In this document: one piece after another, positions 8,643 to 17,378 of the stretch
Position numbering within the stretch: position 1 is the first letter of the stretch
How the letters are laid out: each line of letters opens with the position of its first letter
DNA from: DATMFV01 sp964651005
Lineage (GTDB): Bacteria; Verrucomicrobiota; Verrucomicrobiia; Chthoniobacterales; Chthoniobacteraceae
NCBI GenBank assembly: GCA_964651005.1
Contig: CAZYVL010000001.1
Span: 1 to 64,000, forward strand
Length of the DNA: 64,000 bases
Direction: 5' to 3'
Made by a program: the position numbers and the translations under genes
Notes under the pieces: model-generated
Seen by the model: only the letters and a program-made list of their open reading frames with translations
What the model was told of the DNA's origin: nothing
Databases searched by the model: none

Positions 8643-9980
8643 TTATTGCGCGCCGATGGCGGCGGGGACCAGGATCGCGTCGCGCATCCCGTGCAGGAGT
8701 TTCTTGTCTGCCGGGCAGACCGTGGCGAGCGCGCCGCCGAGCGTCACCTTCCCGCCGGAGAGGAAGTAGTAGGGGCAGAAGCGCACGCGCCCTTCCATCG
8801 TCAGAAGCTGTTCCCCGGCTCCGGCTTCCGCGTCGAAGGCGACGTACGGTTGCCGGACGATCCGCCCCTTGTGGAAGCGTTGCAGGAGATAAGGGTGCGT
8901 GCCGTAGCTGGCGAGGGCGTTTTCCAGCACGCTCCGCCACTCCCGCTGCGAAAGGTCCGAGGCGAGATGCACGCCCCGGCTTCCCCAGGCGAGTTCCGAG
9001 AAGCCGCTGATCTTGAGGATGAGCTCGCGCTGCTTTTGCGAAAACGCGGCCACTTCCCCCCAGTCGTGCGCCTCCAGTCGCGGCAGGACGGCGTGCGGCG
9101 GGAGCGGCTGCGGATCGACCAGCCAGGTGTACGGGATCACTTTCTGGAGCTTGAGAAAATGGCGCTCGCTGAGTTCCCGCCGCCAGAACTCGCGCAACGG
9201 GCGCAGCCAGAAGAGCGCGAACCAGAGTTTTTCTTCCAGAAACGGCTTGAAGGGTGGGGTGACGCGGAGCCGCCCCGCCGCCACTCCCTTCATCAGCGCG
9301 GGAGCCTCGGGGACGTTGGCGAGGTCGAAAAGCTCGAAGAAACGGTAGACCGTGCGCCCTTCCGGCAGCGGTGCGGGGTTCGCCCCGGCGACGCTCTCGC
9401 GCACGCGCCATTGGGCGGGGGCGAACCGGGCGTTGAGCTCCCCGGCCAGCCAGCGCATTTCCGGGGCGTAGGTGGCCGCCTCTTCGGAGATGAGCAGGTC
9501 CGCCCCCTCCGGCGTGATGGAGTGGAACCCCTCCAGCATCCCCGCCGCGCCGCCGAGCACCGCGTTGCCCAGCCCGGCGTACCGTTCGGCGAGCCAGGCG
9601 GTGAGGCCGATCCCGCCGGGAACGCTGTCGAGTTCGGCGATGGTGAAGCCCTCTTCGGTGAGGATCAGGTCCGGGCGGATGACGGCGGGCAGCTCCTCGC
9701 GGCGGCTCCGCGCGAACTCCACCAGCTCGGGCGGTTTGCCGCGGTCGAGCAGCTCGGCGATCCAGCGCGGCTGTTTCCCCTTGAGGCTGGCGAAATAAAG
9801 CTGGTTGCACGCCCGCAGGAAGAGATGGAGCCGGTAGCCGAGCTTCTCCAGTTCTTCGGCGAAGGCCCGGGAGACCAAAAACGGCTCCGGGGAGACGAGC
9901 CATTCCTTCCCGGCAAAAAGGCCCTCCGGGGGGAGCGCCTCAAGAATGGCCCGGGTCTTTTCGATCTTGTCGGCGAGCAT
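8643..9980 (-). CDS. Uncharacterised ATP-grasp-like protein
   Basis: A 445-residue protein without a confident family name. Two stretches recall ATP-grasp ligases: LILTEEGFTIAELDSVPGG followed by IGLTAWLAERYAGLG, and LILKISGFSELAWGSRGVHL followed about 30 residues later by YLLQRFHKGR. The latter resembles the ATP-binding Lys/Gly loop and the downstream LQ-F strand of circularly permuted ATP-grasp enzymes. The start is decided by TGATG: the ruvA stop TGA (9982-9980) shares its A with the ATG (9980-9978), so translation is coupled. If the fold is right, it would ligate an amine or amino acid to a carboxylate, perhaps on a glycan or peptide given the GT61 neighbour. That role is inference. Confidence 0.6.
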   Translation of the reverse strand: MLADKIEKTRAILEALPPEGLFAGKEWLVSPEPFLVSRAFAEELEKLGYRLHLFLRACNQLYFASLKGKQPRWIAELLDRGKPPELVEFARSRREELPAVIRPDLILTEEGFTIAELDSVPGGIGLTAWLAERYAGLGNAVLGGAAGMLEGFHSITPEGADLLISEEAATYAPEMRWLAGELNARFAPAQWRVRESVAGANPAPLPEGRTVYRFFELFDLANVPEAPALMKGVAAGRLRVTPPFKPFLEEKLWFALFWLRPLREFWRRELSERHFLKLQKVIPYTWLVDPQPLPPHAVLPRLEAHDWGEVAAFSQKQRELILKISGFSELAWGSRGVHLASDLSQREWRSVLENALASYGTHPYLLQRFHKGRIVRQPYVAFDAEAGAGEQLLTMEGRVRFCPYYFLSGGKVTLGGALATVCPADKKLLHGMRDAILVPAAIGAQ

Positions 9981-10585
9981 CAGATCAGAAGTTTGAGGGC
10001 ATGGCGCACGAGGTCTTCGACCTTCGCCTCCGGCGTGGCCGCCGCGCTGGCCTGCTTGACCGCCTTGTGCGCGTCCGCCTGCTTGTAGCCAAGCGAGATG
10101 AGCGCCAGCACGGCGTCGTTGAGGCGGATCTCCTCCTCGCTCGGGGCGTGTTGGGCGGAGGCCGCCTCCCACGCCGCCGCCACGCCCACCTTGTCCTTGA
10201 GTTCCAGGACGATCCGCTCGGCGGTTTTCTTGCCGATGCCGGAGATCCGGGCGATCGACCCGGTGTCGGAGTTCACCACCGCCGCCTTGAAGTGGGCGAC
10301 GCTCATTCCGGCGAGCACGGCGAGCGCCAGCTTCGGGCCGATGCCGGAGACCCGCTGGAGCAGCAGCCGGAAGAGATCGCGTTCCGCCGGGGTCATGAAC
10401 CCGTAGAGGAGGTGCGCATCCTCACGCACCTGGAGATGGGTGAGGATTTTGACCGGCTTGCCCGGGGCGGGGAGCTTGTCGTAGCTGGAAAGCGGGATGA
10501 GCACTTCGTAGCCGACGCCCCGCACGTTGATGACAACCTGGGTCGGGAGCGCCTCGACCAGCGTGCCTTCCAGAAAGGTAATCAC
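9980..10585 (-). CDS. ruvA: Holliday junction DNA helicase subunit RuvA
   Basis: RuvA tetramers bind Holliday junctions and load the RuvB motor for branch migration. The N-terminal OB fold (FLEGTLVEALPTQVVINV, then GVGYEVLIPLSS) is followed by tandem helix-hairpin-helix motifs, LQRVSGIGPKLALAVLAGM and IARISGIGKKTAERIVLEL, and a C-terminal UBA-like domain that contacts RuvB. From GTG 10585 the protein has 201 residues, the usual length. The frame runs upstream, and TTG 10597 has an excellent Shine-Dalgarno (GGGGAGAGG, 5 nt away), so translation may begin four codons earlier. Neither ruvB nor ruvC is adjacent; the gene instead leads an operon with an ATP-grasp-like protein and a glycosyltransferase. 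Confidence 0.95.
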   Translation of the reverse strand: MITFLEGTLVEALPTQVVINVRGVGYEVLIPLSSYDKLPAPGKPVKILTHLQVREDAHLLYGFMTPAERDLFRLLLQRVSGIGPKLALAVLAGMSVAHFKAAVVNSDTGSIARISGIGKKTAERIVLELKDKVGVAAAWEAASAQHAPSEEEIRLNDAVLALISLGYKQADAHKAVKQASAAATPEAKVEDLVRHALKLLI

Positions 10586-10756
10586 GGGGTGTGACAATGG
10601 AGCCTCTCCCCGCCGCTGCAAAGTGCAAAAACCGGTTGCATGGGGAAAAGCCCCGCGCTTTTTTCTTGTTTCCGCCTCCTGTTTCGGCGATCAGGAGCGG
10701 CTTGCCGTCTGGAAAAGCATTCGCACGGACCCTTGTCTCTCTCCCCCCGCTATTTT

Positions 10757-12625
10757 ATGAAAAAGACAGTTCTCTCCATCGTGGCGGCAGCGTGTGTCGC
10801 GGGCGGCGGCGTTGCCGGTTTCCTGATCTGGAAAAAGAACGCCGGCAGCCGGGCCGACCTTTCGGCGGCGCAGCTCCTCGCGGGCGACACGCTGGCGTTT
10901 GCCGAATTCCCCGATTTCAAGACGAGCGCCACGCGCTGGCGGGAGACCTCGCTGGGCAAAATTCTGGACGAACCGGAGGTGCGCGCCTTCCTGGAGCGTC
11001 CGCGCGCGCAGTTGGCGAAGAACGCGGTCTGGGCGGAGATCAAGACGCACCTGCGCAATGCGCAGCCGCACCGGGCGTTCCTCGCCATCGCGGGGGTGGA
11101 AAACAACATGCCGCGCGTGGTGGCGGGGCTTTCCTTTGACGGTCCCCGCGCGGAGATCGAAGGGCTGCTCGCCCGCGCCCGCGACCGTGCGCAATCCGCC
11201 TCGCCCGCCGCGAAGGCCGATGTCGCCCAATACAAGAGCTTCGAGATCGAGAGCATCAGCGACAAGGATGTGACCCTCGCGGGCGCGTTCGCGGGGAACT
11301 GGTATTTCCTGGCCAACAATGTCGATCTGCTCAAGGCGACGCTCGACCGCTTCTCGGGAGAAGCCTCCGGGGACAGCCTCGCCGCGAGCGAGGTTTACCG
11401 CAAGAGCACGGCCCGGCTCCCCGCCGATCCGGAGTTTCGCATTTTCGCGCGGGTGGAGGAGTTCATGGACCGGCTCATCGGGCTGGCGGAGGTCCAGGGG
11501 AAGACGATTGACGCCGCGCGGGCCGGTGAAATCCGCAAGGCGAAAGCCATCGCGGCGGCCACCCGGTTCGAGGGGGATCGCATTCGCGACACCTCCTTTG
11601 TCTTCAGCCCCGGGTCCGTTTCGGTTCCGGTCCTCAACGGAAGCACGCTCGCGCTCACCTCTCCGGGGACGCTTCTTTACTGCGCGTTTGCCCCCATCGT
11701 TCCTGACACCTGGGAGGTTCCGAACCTCGCGGCCTATCCCGCCCCAATCCAGGCCGTGGTCCATGCCCTTGGCTCCCGGCTAAACGAGCAAGGGATCGGG
11801 GTCAAGGAGTTCAAGGCGGCGTTCGGGCCGGAGTTTGGCCTGCTTTCCGACTGGGGCCCGGGTGCCACCAGCGTGCCTTCCGTGGCGCTTGCCACCGAGG
11901 TGCGCGACCCCGCGCTGGCCCTGAAGTTTGCTGAAGGCGGCTGCGCCGGGTGGGAGAAGGCGGAATCCAACGGGACAACGCTCTGGAGTGCTCCTTCGAG
12001 CGGCGGCGCGCTCTCTCCAGCCGTGGCGTTGACGCCGAAGTTTCTGATCGTCGGCCTCAACGCCGAGGCCACCCGTGCGCTCGCCGCCAAAACAACGGCG
12101 ACGGGTGCGGAGAGCGGGACGCTGGCCAAATCCCCCGGCTACACGGGCGCGCTCCAGACGGTCGGCAATCCCTCCGTGTCGCTCGGCTATCTCGACGTCA
12201 AGAGCACCTTCGAGCGCCTTTACGGAACGCTGCGCCCGGCTGCGATGCTCTGGGCGGGGTTTGTCCCGAATCTGGCGACGTATGTGGACGCGGCCAAGCT
12301 CCCGACCACCGAGCCGATCAGCAAGCATCTGCTGCCCACCGTGTTTTCCTCCTCGCAGACCGAGGATGGGTTCCTGAGCGAAAGCACCGGATCGGTGACG
12401 CTGACGCAAGGGGCTGGCACCTTGGCGACGGCGGGGGCGGGCTTCTTCTTCTGGCAGCAGTTCCAGGGGGCTCGCGTCCCCCGGGGGGCCGCTCCGGCTC
12501 CGGCCACNNNNNNNNNNNNNNNNNNNNNNNNNNNNNNNNNNNNNNNNNNNNNNNNNNNNNNNNNNNNNNNNNNNNNNNNNNNNNNNNNNNNNNNNNNNNN
12601 NNNNNNNGCTCCGGCCACTCCCTGA
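10757..12625 (+). CDS. Hypothetical membrane-anchored protein, interrupted by an assembly gap
   Basis: I do not recognise a named family with certainty. ATG 10757 begins a Lys-containing N-terminus and one hydrophobic segment (TVLSIVAAACVAGGGVAGFLIW), either an uncleaved anchor or a signal peptide, then a large soluble region. The pattern LAFAEFPDFKTSATRW...SLGKILDEPEVRAFL suggests a DUF3352-like protein, but this is weak. The C-terminus turns into an Ala/Pro-rich tail (GAAPAPAT) where 100 N begin. If the two sides are joined through their shared 11 bp the frame continues into the stop at 12623-12625, so the C-terminus is probably only slightly longer than visible. A TATTTT box directly precedes the ATG, hinting at a leaderless mRNA. 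Confidence 0.65.
   Translation: MKKTVLSIVAAACVAGGGVAGFLIWKKNAGSRADLSAAQLLAGDTLAFAEFPDFKTSATRWRETSLGKILDEPEVRAFLERPRAQLAKNAVWAEIKTHLRNAQPHRAFLAIAGVENNMPRVVAGLSFDGPRAEIEGLLARARDRAQSASPAAKADVAQYKSFEIESISDKDVTLAGAFAGNWYFLANNVDLLKATLDRFSGEASGDSLAASEVYRKSTARLPADPEFRIFARVEEFMDRLIGLAEVQGKTIDAARAGEIRKAKAIAAATRFEGDRIRDTSFVFSPGSVSVPVLNGSTLALTSPGTLLYCAFAPIVPDTWEVPNLAAYPAPIQAVVHALGSRLNEQGIGVKEFKAAFGPEFGLLSDWGPGATSVPSVALATEVRDPALALKFAEGGCAGWEKAESNGTTLWSAPSSGGALSPAVALTPKFLIVGLNAEATRALAAKTTATGAESGTLAKSPGYTGALQTVGNPSVSLGYLDVKSTFERLYGTLRPAAMLWAGFVPNLATYVDAAKLPTTEPISKHLLPTVFSSSQTEDGFLSESTGSVTLTQGAGTLATAGAGFFFWQQFQGARVPRGAAPAPAXXXXXXXXXXXXXXXXXXXXXXXXXXXXXXXXXXAPATP
12508..12607. other. Assembly gap (100 N)
   Basis: This run of exactly 100 N is a placeholder of unknown true size. 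Both sides contain the same 11 bp (GCTCCGGCCAC) within a GCTCCG-type Ala-Pro repeat, so the break is probably a short tandem repeat that could not be assembled. Confidence 0.9.
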
Positions 12626-12749
12626 TTCTGCCGGGAGCAGGCTTTTTTCGCGGGCGGGAGAGACGGCAGGCATCCGCCCGGCTGGGCTGGCGCGATGACC
12701 AAATTTGGGCTTGTCCGAATTTTCCGTTCGTGATTCCCAGAAAGGCTGT

Positions 12750-12755
12750 TATAGT
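12750..12755 (+). promoter_or_regulatory. -10-like box before the 106-residue protein gene
   Basis: TATAGT matches five of six positions of the sigma-70 -10 consensus and lies 8 bp before ATG 12764. This would give a leaderless or nearly leaderless transcript. The -35 region (TTCGTG at 12727-12732) is weak. Confidence 0.4.
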
Positions 12756-12763
12756 GTCAATCT

Positions 12764-13084
12764 ATGCCTATTCAGAAGAAAACCGCTTTTTCGCGCCGCC
12801 TTCCTGACCTCGTAACGGAAGAGCTGGTCAGCGCGCTTTCGCGCAAAAGCTCTTTCGAATTCAAGCAGTTGTTTGACATCGTGCATGAGAACTTGCGCGC
12901 CCGCAATGCCGCCAGCGGAGGCGAGGAGATGCTTCGCCTGCGGGCTTACGAAAAGCTGCAAAACCTGGTTGCCCGTGGAATGGTCAAAAAGACCGGCAAA
13001 AAATACCGTGGCCTGGCTGCCCTGGCCTCCTTGCAGACTCCGGCGAACCCGTCGTCCGACGCTCCCGCCGCTGCGGTAGCCTGA
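12764..13084 (+). CDS. Small basic hypothetical protein
   Basis: A 106-residue protein of no family I can name. It is rich in Lys and Arg in its first 90 residues: MPIQKKTAFSRRLPDLV at the N-terminus, FKQLFDIVHENLRAR in the middle, and AYEKLQNLVARGMVKKTGKK near residue 70. The last stretch resembles the second helix plus wing of a small winged-helix domain, so nucleic-acid binding is possible but unproven. The C-terminus is a disordered Ala/Pro/Ser tail. No Shine-Dalgarno is seen; the -10-like box at 12750 suggests leaderless expression. It has no obvious functional link to nuoA, 100 nt downstream. Confidence 0.6.
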   Translation: MPIQKKTAFSRRLPDLVTEELVSALSRKSSFEFKQLFDIVHENLRARNAASGGEEMLRLRAYEKLQNLVARGMVKKTGKKYRGLAALASLQTPANPSSDAPAAAVA

Positions 13085-13100
13085 GCCGGCTCACGGCCTG

Positions 13101-13124
13101 ACTGCCCAACTGCCCAACTGCCCA
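13101..13124. repeat. 8-bp tandem repeat, three copies
   Basis: ACTGCCCA is repeated three times without interruption (13101-13108, 13109-13116, 13117-13124) and followed by ACTGCG. It lies in the 100-bp gap before nuoA. No function is evident. Confidence 0.85.
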
Positions 13125-13184
13125 ACTGCGCTTCACACCGTCCCCTAATCAGCCCGCTCACGAGCCCGCCAACCAGCCCGGGTT

Positions 13185-13559
13185 ATGCAGAAAGAGTACC
13201 TTCCCATCCTGCTCCAGGTCGTCGTTGCGATCGGCTTTGCCGCCTCCGCGCTGTTATTTAGCGTGATTCTTGGCAAAGCCGGACGCCGCGTCGGCGCCAA
13301 AGACACTCCCTACGAATGCGGAATGCTGCCGGAAACCAGCGGCCAGCCGCGCTTCGCCGTGAAGTTTTACCTCGTGGCGATGCTCTTCATCCTCTTCGAT
13401 CTGGAAGTGGTCTTCATGTACCCCTGGGCGGTGGTGTTCCGGGATTTTGTGAAGGAGCAGGGGATGACCATCCTCTGGAGTATGCTCAGTTTCGTGAGCA
13501 TCCTCACGGTGGGCTACGCCTACGCGATCAAAAAAGGCGTGCTGAACTGGAAGAACTGA
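13185..13559 (+). CDS. nuoA: NADH-quinone oxidoreductase subunit A
   Basis: A 124-residue inner-membrane subunit of respiratory complex I. Three transmembrane helices are visible: about residues 8-28, 63-83 and 94-113. The diagnostic loop YECGMLPETSGQPRFAVKFY and the acidic FILFDLEVVFMYPWAV in helix 2 are intact, so the product should be functional. Length is normal for NuoA/NdhC. It is solitary: nuoB does not follow, and the next gene is a convergent histidine kinase. The rest of complex I must be encoded elsewhere, or this is an extra copy. ATG 13185 is the only sensible start. Confidence 0.95.
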   Translation: MQKEYLPILLQVVVAIGFAASALLFSVILGKAGRRVGAKDTPYECGMLPETSGQPRFAVKFYLVAMLFILFDLEVVFMYPWAVVFRDFVKEQGMTILWSMLSFVSILTVGYAYAIKKGVLNWKN

Positions 13560-13604
13560 CGCGCGCGATCTCCGCGAAGCCTTAGGAAAAGCCTTGGGAA
13601 AACC

Positions 13605-16397
13605 TTAGGCTCCCGTGTTGTCCGTGCCATTCGCACTTTCAGCGTCCTCCGCACTCTCGGCGATCAGGCTGCCGACGACTTGCTCCAGTTCGGTGATGTC
13701 GTAAGGCTTCGCGATCACCCCGGCGAAGCCGTAGTCGCGGAAGCGGCTCATGATCGGGTCCATCGCATAGCCGCTGGAAACGACCGCCTTGGCCTTCGGG
13801 TCGATCTCGCGCAGCTTGACGACGGCCTCCTTGCCGCCCATGCCGCCGGGGATCGTCAGATCCATGATGACGACATCGAACGGCTTGCCGCGCTCCATCG
13901 CCTCGCGGTACATCCGCAGCGCCGTTTCGGCATTGTACGCCTGCTCGACGGTATAGCCGAGCGGGGTGAGCGCGTAGGCCACCAGCTCGCAGATGACCTC
14001 CTCGTCATCGAGCACGAGGATGTTCCCCTGCCGGGTGAGCCGGACGACGGGCGCTTCGGTTTCCGGGACGACCTCCCCTTCGGAGGCGGGGAGGTGGATG
14101 ATGAAGGTCGCGCCCCCCTCGGAGGGGTTGGAGGCGAGCTGGATGAGGCCACCGTGGTTTTTGACGATGGAGTACGAGGTGGCCAGCCCGAGGCCGCTCC
14201 CCTTCGGTTTGGTGGTGAAGTACGGGTCGAAAATTTTCTTCTGGATCTCCTCCGGGATGCCGGGGCCGTCGTCCCGGACGGTGATGCGGACATAGCGGCC
14301 GGGCCGGAGGGTGGGGGGCGCGCCCTGTTCGCCGACCTCCAGGTTCTTCCCGGTGACGTGCAGCATCCCGCCGTTGGCCATCGCCTGCACGGCGTTCACG
14401 GCGAGGTTGCTGATGACCTGGCTGATCTGCCCGGCGTCGATCTCGACGGGCCAGAGATCCTCGGGAATGGAAAACTCCGAGCGGATGTTGGTCCCGCTCA
14501 GCGAAAAGCCAACCGTGTCGAGCACGAGCTGGCGCATGGAGGCGGTTTTCTTGATCGGCGCGCCTCCCTTGGCAAAGGTGAGGAGCTGCTGGGCGAGGTC
14601 TTGCGCGCGCAGGCTTGCTTTCTTGGACGCCTCCACCCGCTCGCGCACCCCGCTCCCGGCCTTGCTCTCCTCTTTGGCTTGGGCGAGCGCGAGTGAAAGG
14701 TTGCCGATGATGGCGGTGAGCAGGTTGTTGAAGTCGTGGGCGATCCCCCCTGCGGCGAGGCCGAGCGATTCGAGCTTTTCCGCCTTCTGCCGCTCTTCCT
14801 CGGCCCGGCTTTTCTCGGTGATGTCGCGGAGGACGAGGACGGTGCCGAGCTTGCGTTCCTGCCGGTTGCGGATCGGCGCGGCGCTCAGTTCGACGATGCG
14901 TTCGGTCCCCTCGCGGGAAACCAGGATCATCGACGCGCCGAGCTGTTCGGGGCGGTCGAGGAGGAGGCTCTCTTCCACGGGGCGGCGGCGGCGGGCGGAG
15001 AGAAGCGAGAGCACTTCGCCCAGCGGGCGGTCGGCCGCTTCGGGCTGCGTCCAGCCGGTGAGATCCTCGGCCACCGGGTTCACCATCATGACGCGGCCAT
15101 CGTTATCGGTGGTGATGCACCCTTCCCGGATGGAGCGGAGCGTCACGGTGAGCATCTCCTGCTCGGCGGCAATATCCTCCTCGTAGCGTTTGCGCTCGCG
15201 CTCGGCGGTGTCGCGCATGGCGGTGTAGTCGCCGTGGAGCCGCGCTTTCTCGGAGGCGAGCACCTCCGCCTCCTGCTTGCGGGCGATCTCCGCGGCGGCG
15301 CGCGTGGCGAAGAGCTGGAGCGTCTGCCGGGCGACGCCGACGTTCTCCATCGGCGCGCGGCTGATGACCCCGATGAGGCCGACGGTGCCGCCGCCAACGT
15401 CGCAGAGCGTGGTGCCGACGAAGCTCTCGGCTTCCAGGGACTGGAGGATGGCGTCGTGCGGACACGCCTCCCGGGCGGCGCGCGGGTAGGCCGCGAAGCC
15501 GTTCGCCAGCGCCTCCTCGAAGGCGGTGCCCGCCAGGTTATGGTCGCTCTTGCTGCGGATGCGCCCGCGCTCGGCCAGCATGAGCGAGCAGATGCCGGTG
15601 CCGGGGCGGGCGTCGGCTTCCAGCACGAAGGCGAAGTCGTTCTGGAGCACCTGCGAGAGCTGCTGGAGGAGCGTGCGGACAAACGCCTCGCCGGTGAGCG
15701 AGGAGACGCCCAGGGAGATATGGTGCACGGTCTCCTGTGAATGCCGCCGCTCGGAGGCGTCGTGGATCGAAACGACAAAGGTGCGCCGACCCGGGTTGGC
15801 GACCTCGGCCACGGAGACCTCCGCCGGAAACGTGACAAAGTTCTGCCGCTGGCCAAACGCCATGAAAGTCCCGCGCCCGAGGGTCGCCACGTCGTGCAGG
15901 AAGTTGCGCTGCGGAATGAGCCGGGCGATCCCCTGCCCCTTGAGCCGCCCCGGCTCGTACCCGAACATCATCTCCGTGGCCGGGTTGCACCACTGGATGA
16001 GGCCGTTCATCTCCAGCGTCAGGATGGCGTCGGGGCTGGCCTCGACGAGCGAACGGGTGAACGCGGTGTCCCGCTCCAGCCGGGCGGCGTGCTCCCCGTG
16101 CAGCCGGAAGAGGAGCCAGAAGGCGATGCCGAGCCCGCTGAGGGCGGCCAGCGCGGCGAGGCCGTAGGCGGCGGTCTGGAGGAACTCCATCCAGTCGAAG
16201 CCGATGCTGCTCGCCGCCGTGACGCGGTAGAAGCGGATCGCTGCCAGGACGGTGGTGAACGCCAGGACGAAGAGAGAAGCGAACCCGAGCAGAAGCGCGG
16301 CCAGCAGCCGGACGCGAAAGTCCGGCGCCCTCAGCAGCCAGAAACGGCGGCGGGGAGGGAGAGCGGGGAGGCGTTCTGGCCCACTCTTCGCGGACAT
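13605..16397 (-). CDS. Hybrid sensor histidine kinase with C-terminal receiver
   Basis: A 930-residue inner-membrane kinase. Two hydrophobic segments (about residues 30-55 and 75-98) precede a PAS domain (about 110-215), a GAF-like region (about 225-375), a coiled linker, a second PAS (about 415-530), a HisKA domain with H554 in GGIAHDFNNLLTAI, an HATPase (about 655-770, DDGPGIPEEIQ and GSGLGLAT) and a receiver domain (792-910) with phospho-acceptor D846 in VVIMDLTIPGG. The short loop between the membrane segments leaves little periplasmic sensor, so sensing is probably by PAS/GAF. Its ATG lies 3 nt after the apt stop, so the two genes are co-transcribed. No cognate separate regulator is adjacent. 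Confidence 0.95.
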   Translation of the reverse strand: MSAKSGPERLPALPPRRRFWLLRAPDFRVRLLAALLLGFASLFVLAFTTVLAAIRFYRVTAASSIGFDWMEFLQTAAYGLAALAALSGLGIAFWLLFRLHGEHAARLERDTAFTRSLVEASPDAILTLEMNGLIQWCNPATEMMFGYEPGRLKGQGIARLIPQRNFLHDVATLGRGTFMAFGQRQNFVTFPAEVSVAEVANPGRRTFVVSIHDASERRHSQETVHHISLGVSSLTGEAFVRTLLQQLSQVLQNDFAFVLEADARPGTGICSLMLAERGRIRSKSDHNLAGTAFEEALANGFAAYPRAAREACPHDAILQSLEAESFVGTTLCDVGGGTVGLIGVISRAPMENVGVARQTLQLFATRAAAEIARKQEAEVLASEKARLHGDYTAMRDTAERERKRYEEDIAAEQEMLTVTLRSIREGCITTDNDGRVMMVNPVAEDLTGWTQPEAADRPLGEVLSLLSARRRRPVEESLLLDRPEQLGASMILVSREGTERIVELSAAPIRNRQERKLGTVLVLRDITEKSRAEEERQKAEKLESLGLAAGGIAHDFNNLLTAIIGNLSLALAQAKEESKAGSGVRERVEASKKASLRAQDLAQQLLTFAKGGAPIKKTASMRQLVLDTVGFSLSGTNIRSEFSIPEDLWPVEIDAGQISQVISNLAVNAVQAMANGGMLHVTGKNLEVGEQGAPPTLRPGRYVRITVRDDGPGIPEEIQKKIFDPYFTTKPKGSGLGLATSYSIVKNHGGLIQLASNPSEGGATFIIHLPASEGEVVPETEAPVVRLTRQGNILVLDDEEVICELVAYALTPLGYTVEQAYNAETALRMYREAMERGKPFDVVIMDLTIPGGMGGKEAVVKLREIDPKAKAVVSSGYAMDPIMSRFRDYGFAGVIAKPYDITELEQVVGSLIAESAEDAESANGTDNTGA

Positions 16398-16400
16398 CGC

Positions 16401-16994
16401 CTAAAACGGGATGAAGGAACGGATCGGCACGCCGCGCAGCGCGGCGCGGCCTTGGAGAAATTCCAGCTCGACGAGGAACTGCGCCTCGACGAGCTGCCCC
16501 CCCGCCTTCGCGATCAGCCGGGCGGCGGCTGCGGCGGTGCCGCCGGTGGCCAGCAGATCGTCGATGAGCACGATCTTTTCGCCGGGGGCGATGGCGTCGG
16601 CGTGCATTTCGATCTCCGCCTCTCCGTACTCCAGGGCGTAGGAGACGCGCTCCGTGCGCCACGGGAGCTTGCCCTTCTTGCGCACCGGCACAAACCCGAT
16701 CCCCAGGGCGTACGCCGCCGCCGCGCCGAAGAGGAACCCCCGGGCGTCAATGCCGACAACCTTGTCGATCTCCCGCCCGGCGTTGGCCTGGATGAAACAG
16801 TCGATCGCGTGCCGAAAGAGGGTTCCGTCCGCGAGGAGCGGGGTGATGTCCTTAAAGAGGATGCCTGGTTTGGGGAAACCGGGCACATCGCGGATCGCGG
16901 CCTTGAGCCGTGCCAGGCTTTCCGGATCGGCGCCGGGGCCTGCGGAGGTCCGGGGCGCGGGGGAGGCGGGAGAAACGCCGGGAGAATGGGCCAT
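16401..16994 (-). CDS. apt: Adenine phosphoribosyltransferase
   Basis: Converts adenine and PRPP to AMP in purine salvage (cytoplasm). The 197-residue product has the N-terminal VPGFPKPGILFKDITPLLAD typical of APT, the VGIDARGFLFGAAAAYALG segment, and the PRPP-binding loop VLIDDLLATGGTAAAA. ATG 16994 is preferred over the in-frame ATG 17042; it gives a length close to other APTs, though the first ~25 residues are a Pro/Ala-rich extension. AGAGGA lies directly upstream, closer than ideal. It is the first gene of a two-gene operon with the hybrid kinase, an unusual pairing. Confidence 0.93.
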   Translation of the reverse strand: MAHSPGVSPASPAPRTSAGPGADPESLARLKAAIRDVPGFPKPGILFKDITPLLADGTLFRHAIDCFIQANAGREIDKVVGIDARGFLFGAAAAYALGIGFVPVRKKGKLPWRTERVSYALEYGEAEIEMHADAIAPGEKIVLIDDLLATGGTAAAAARLIAKAGGQLVEAQFLVELEFLQGRAALRGVPIRSFIPF

Positions 16995-17378
16995 TCCTCT
17001 GCTCTTATCAGGAAAAGCGGCCTTTGGGAACCGCAGATTCATCGTGGCGGCCTTGAAACGGGGAGGGCAGAAACGGAGGGCTTCCCCGGGAGGAAAATGC
17101 CGGGGCGGGAATCTTTTGCCGCTTTTTCTCCAGCCCGGGCGTGGAAAGAATCGTTTGCCAACCTCCCTGGGTTGAGATAAAAGAAGCGACGCTGACCATC
17201 TGTGTTAGTGGGAAACCTACGCCGTTGATGCCGTCGATACCACCTGCGTCGGCCTGTTTATGCAGGCTCGCGGCAGCCGGGTTTTGAAGGTGCAAGGCAA
17301 GGGCGCAAGGGCGCACGAGGGTGTCCCGCCCCCCTGAAACACTTCCGGCAGCAGATTCCAGCACAGCCCATCCGTCGC
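16995..17378. other. Intergenic region between apt and the exopolysaccharide genes
   Basis: About 380 bp between divergent genes with no convincing coding frame. It must hold the apt promoter on the minus strand and that of the outer-membrane barrel gene on the plus strand. The only recognisable signal is the candidate promoter at 17155-17183. Confidence 0.5.
17155..17183 (+). promoter_or_regulatory. Candidate sigma-70 promoter for the exopolysaccharide export genes
   Basis: TTGCCA (17155-17160) and TAAAAG (17178-17183) are separated by 17 bp; they match five and four of six consensus bases. The leader to ATG 17379 would be about 190 nt. Confidence 0.35.

Noticed and set aside
13580..13612. 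Terminator between nuoA and the hybrid kinase gene
   Set aside because: The CCTTAGG-like units are direct copies about 12 bp apart; they do not form a proper inverted repeat and no T-run follows.
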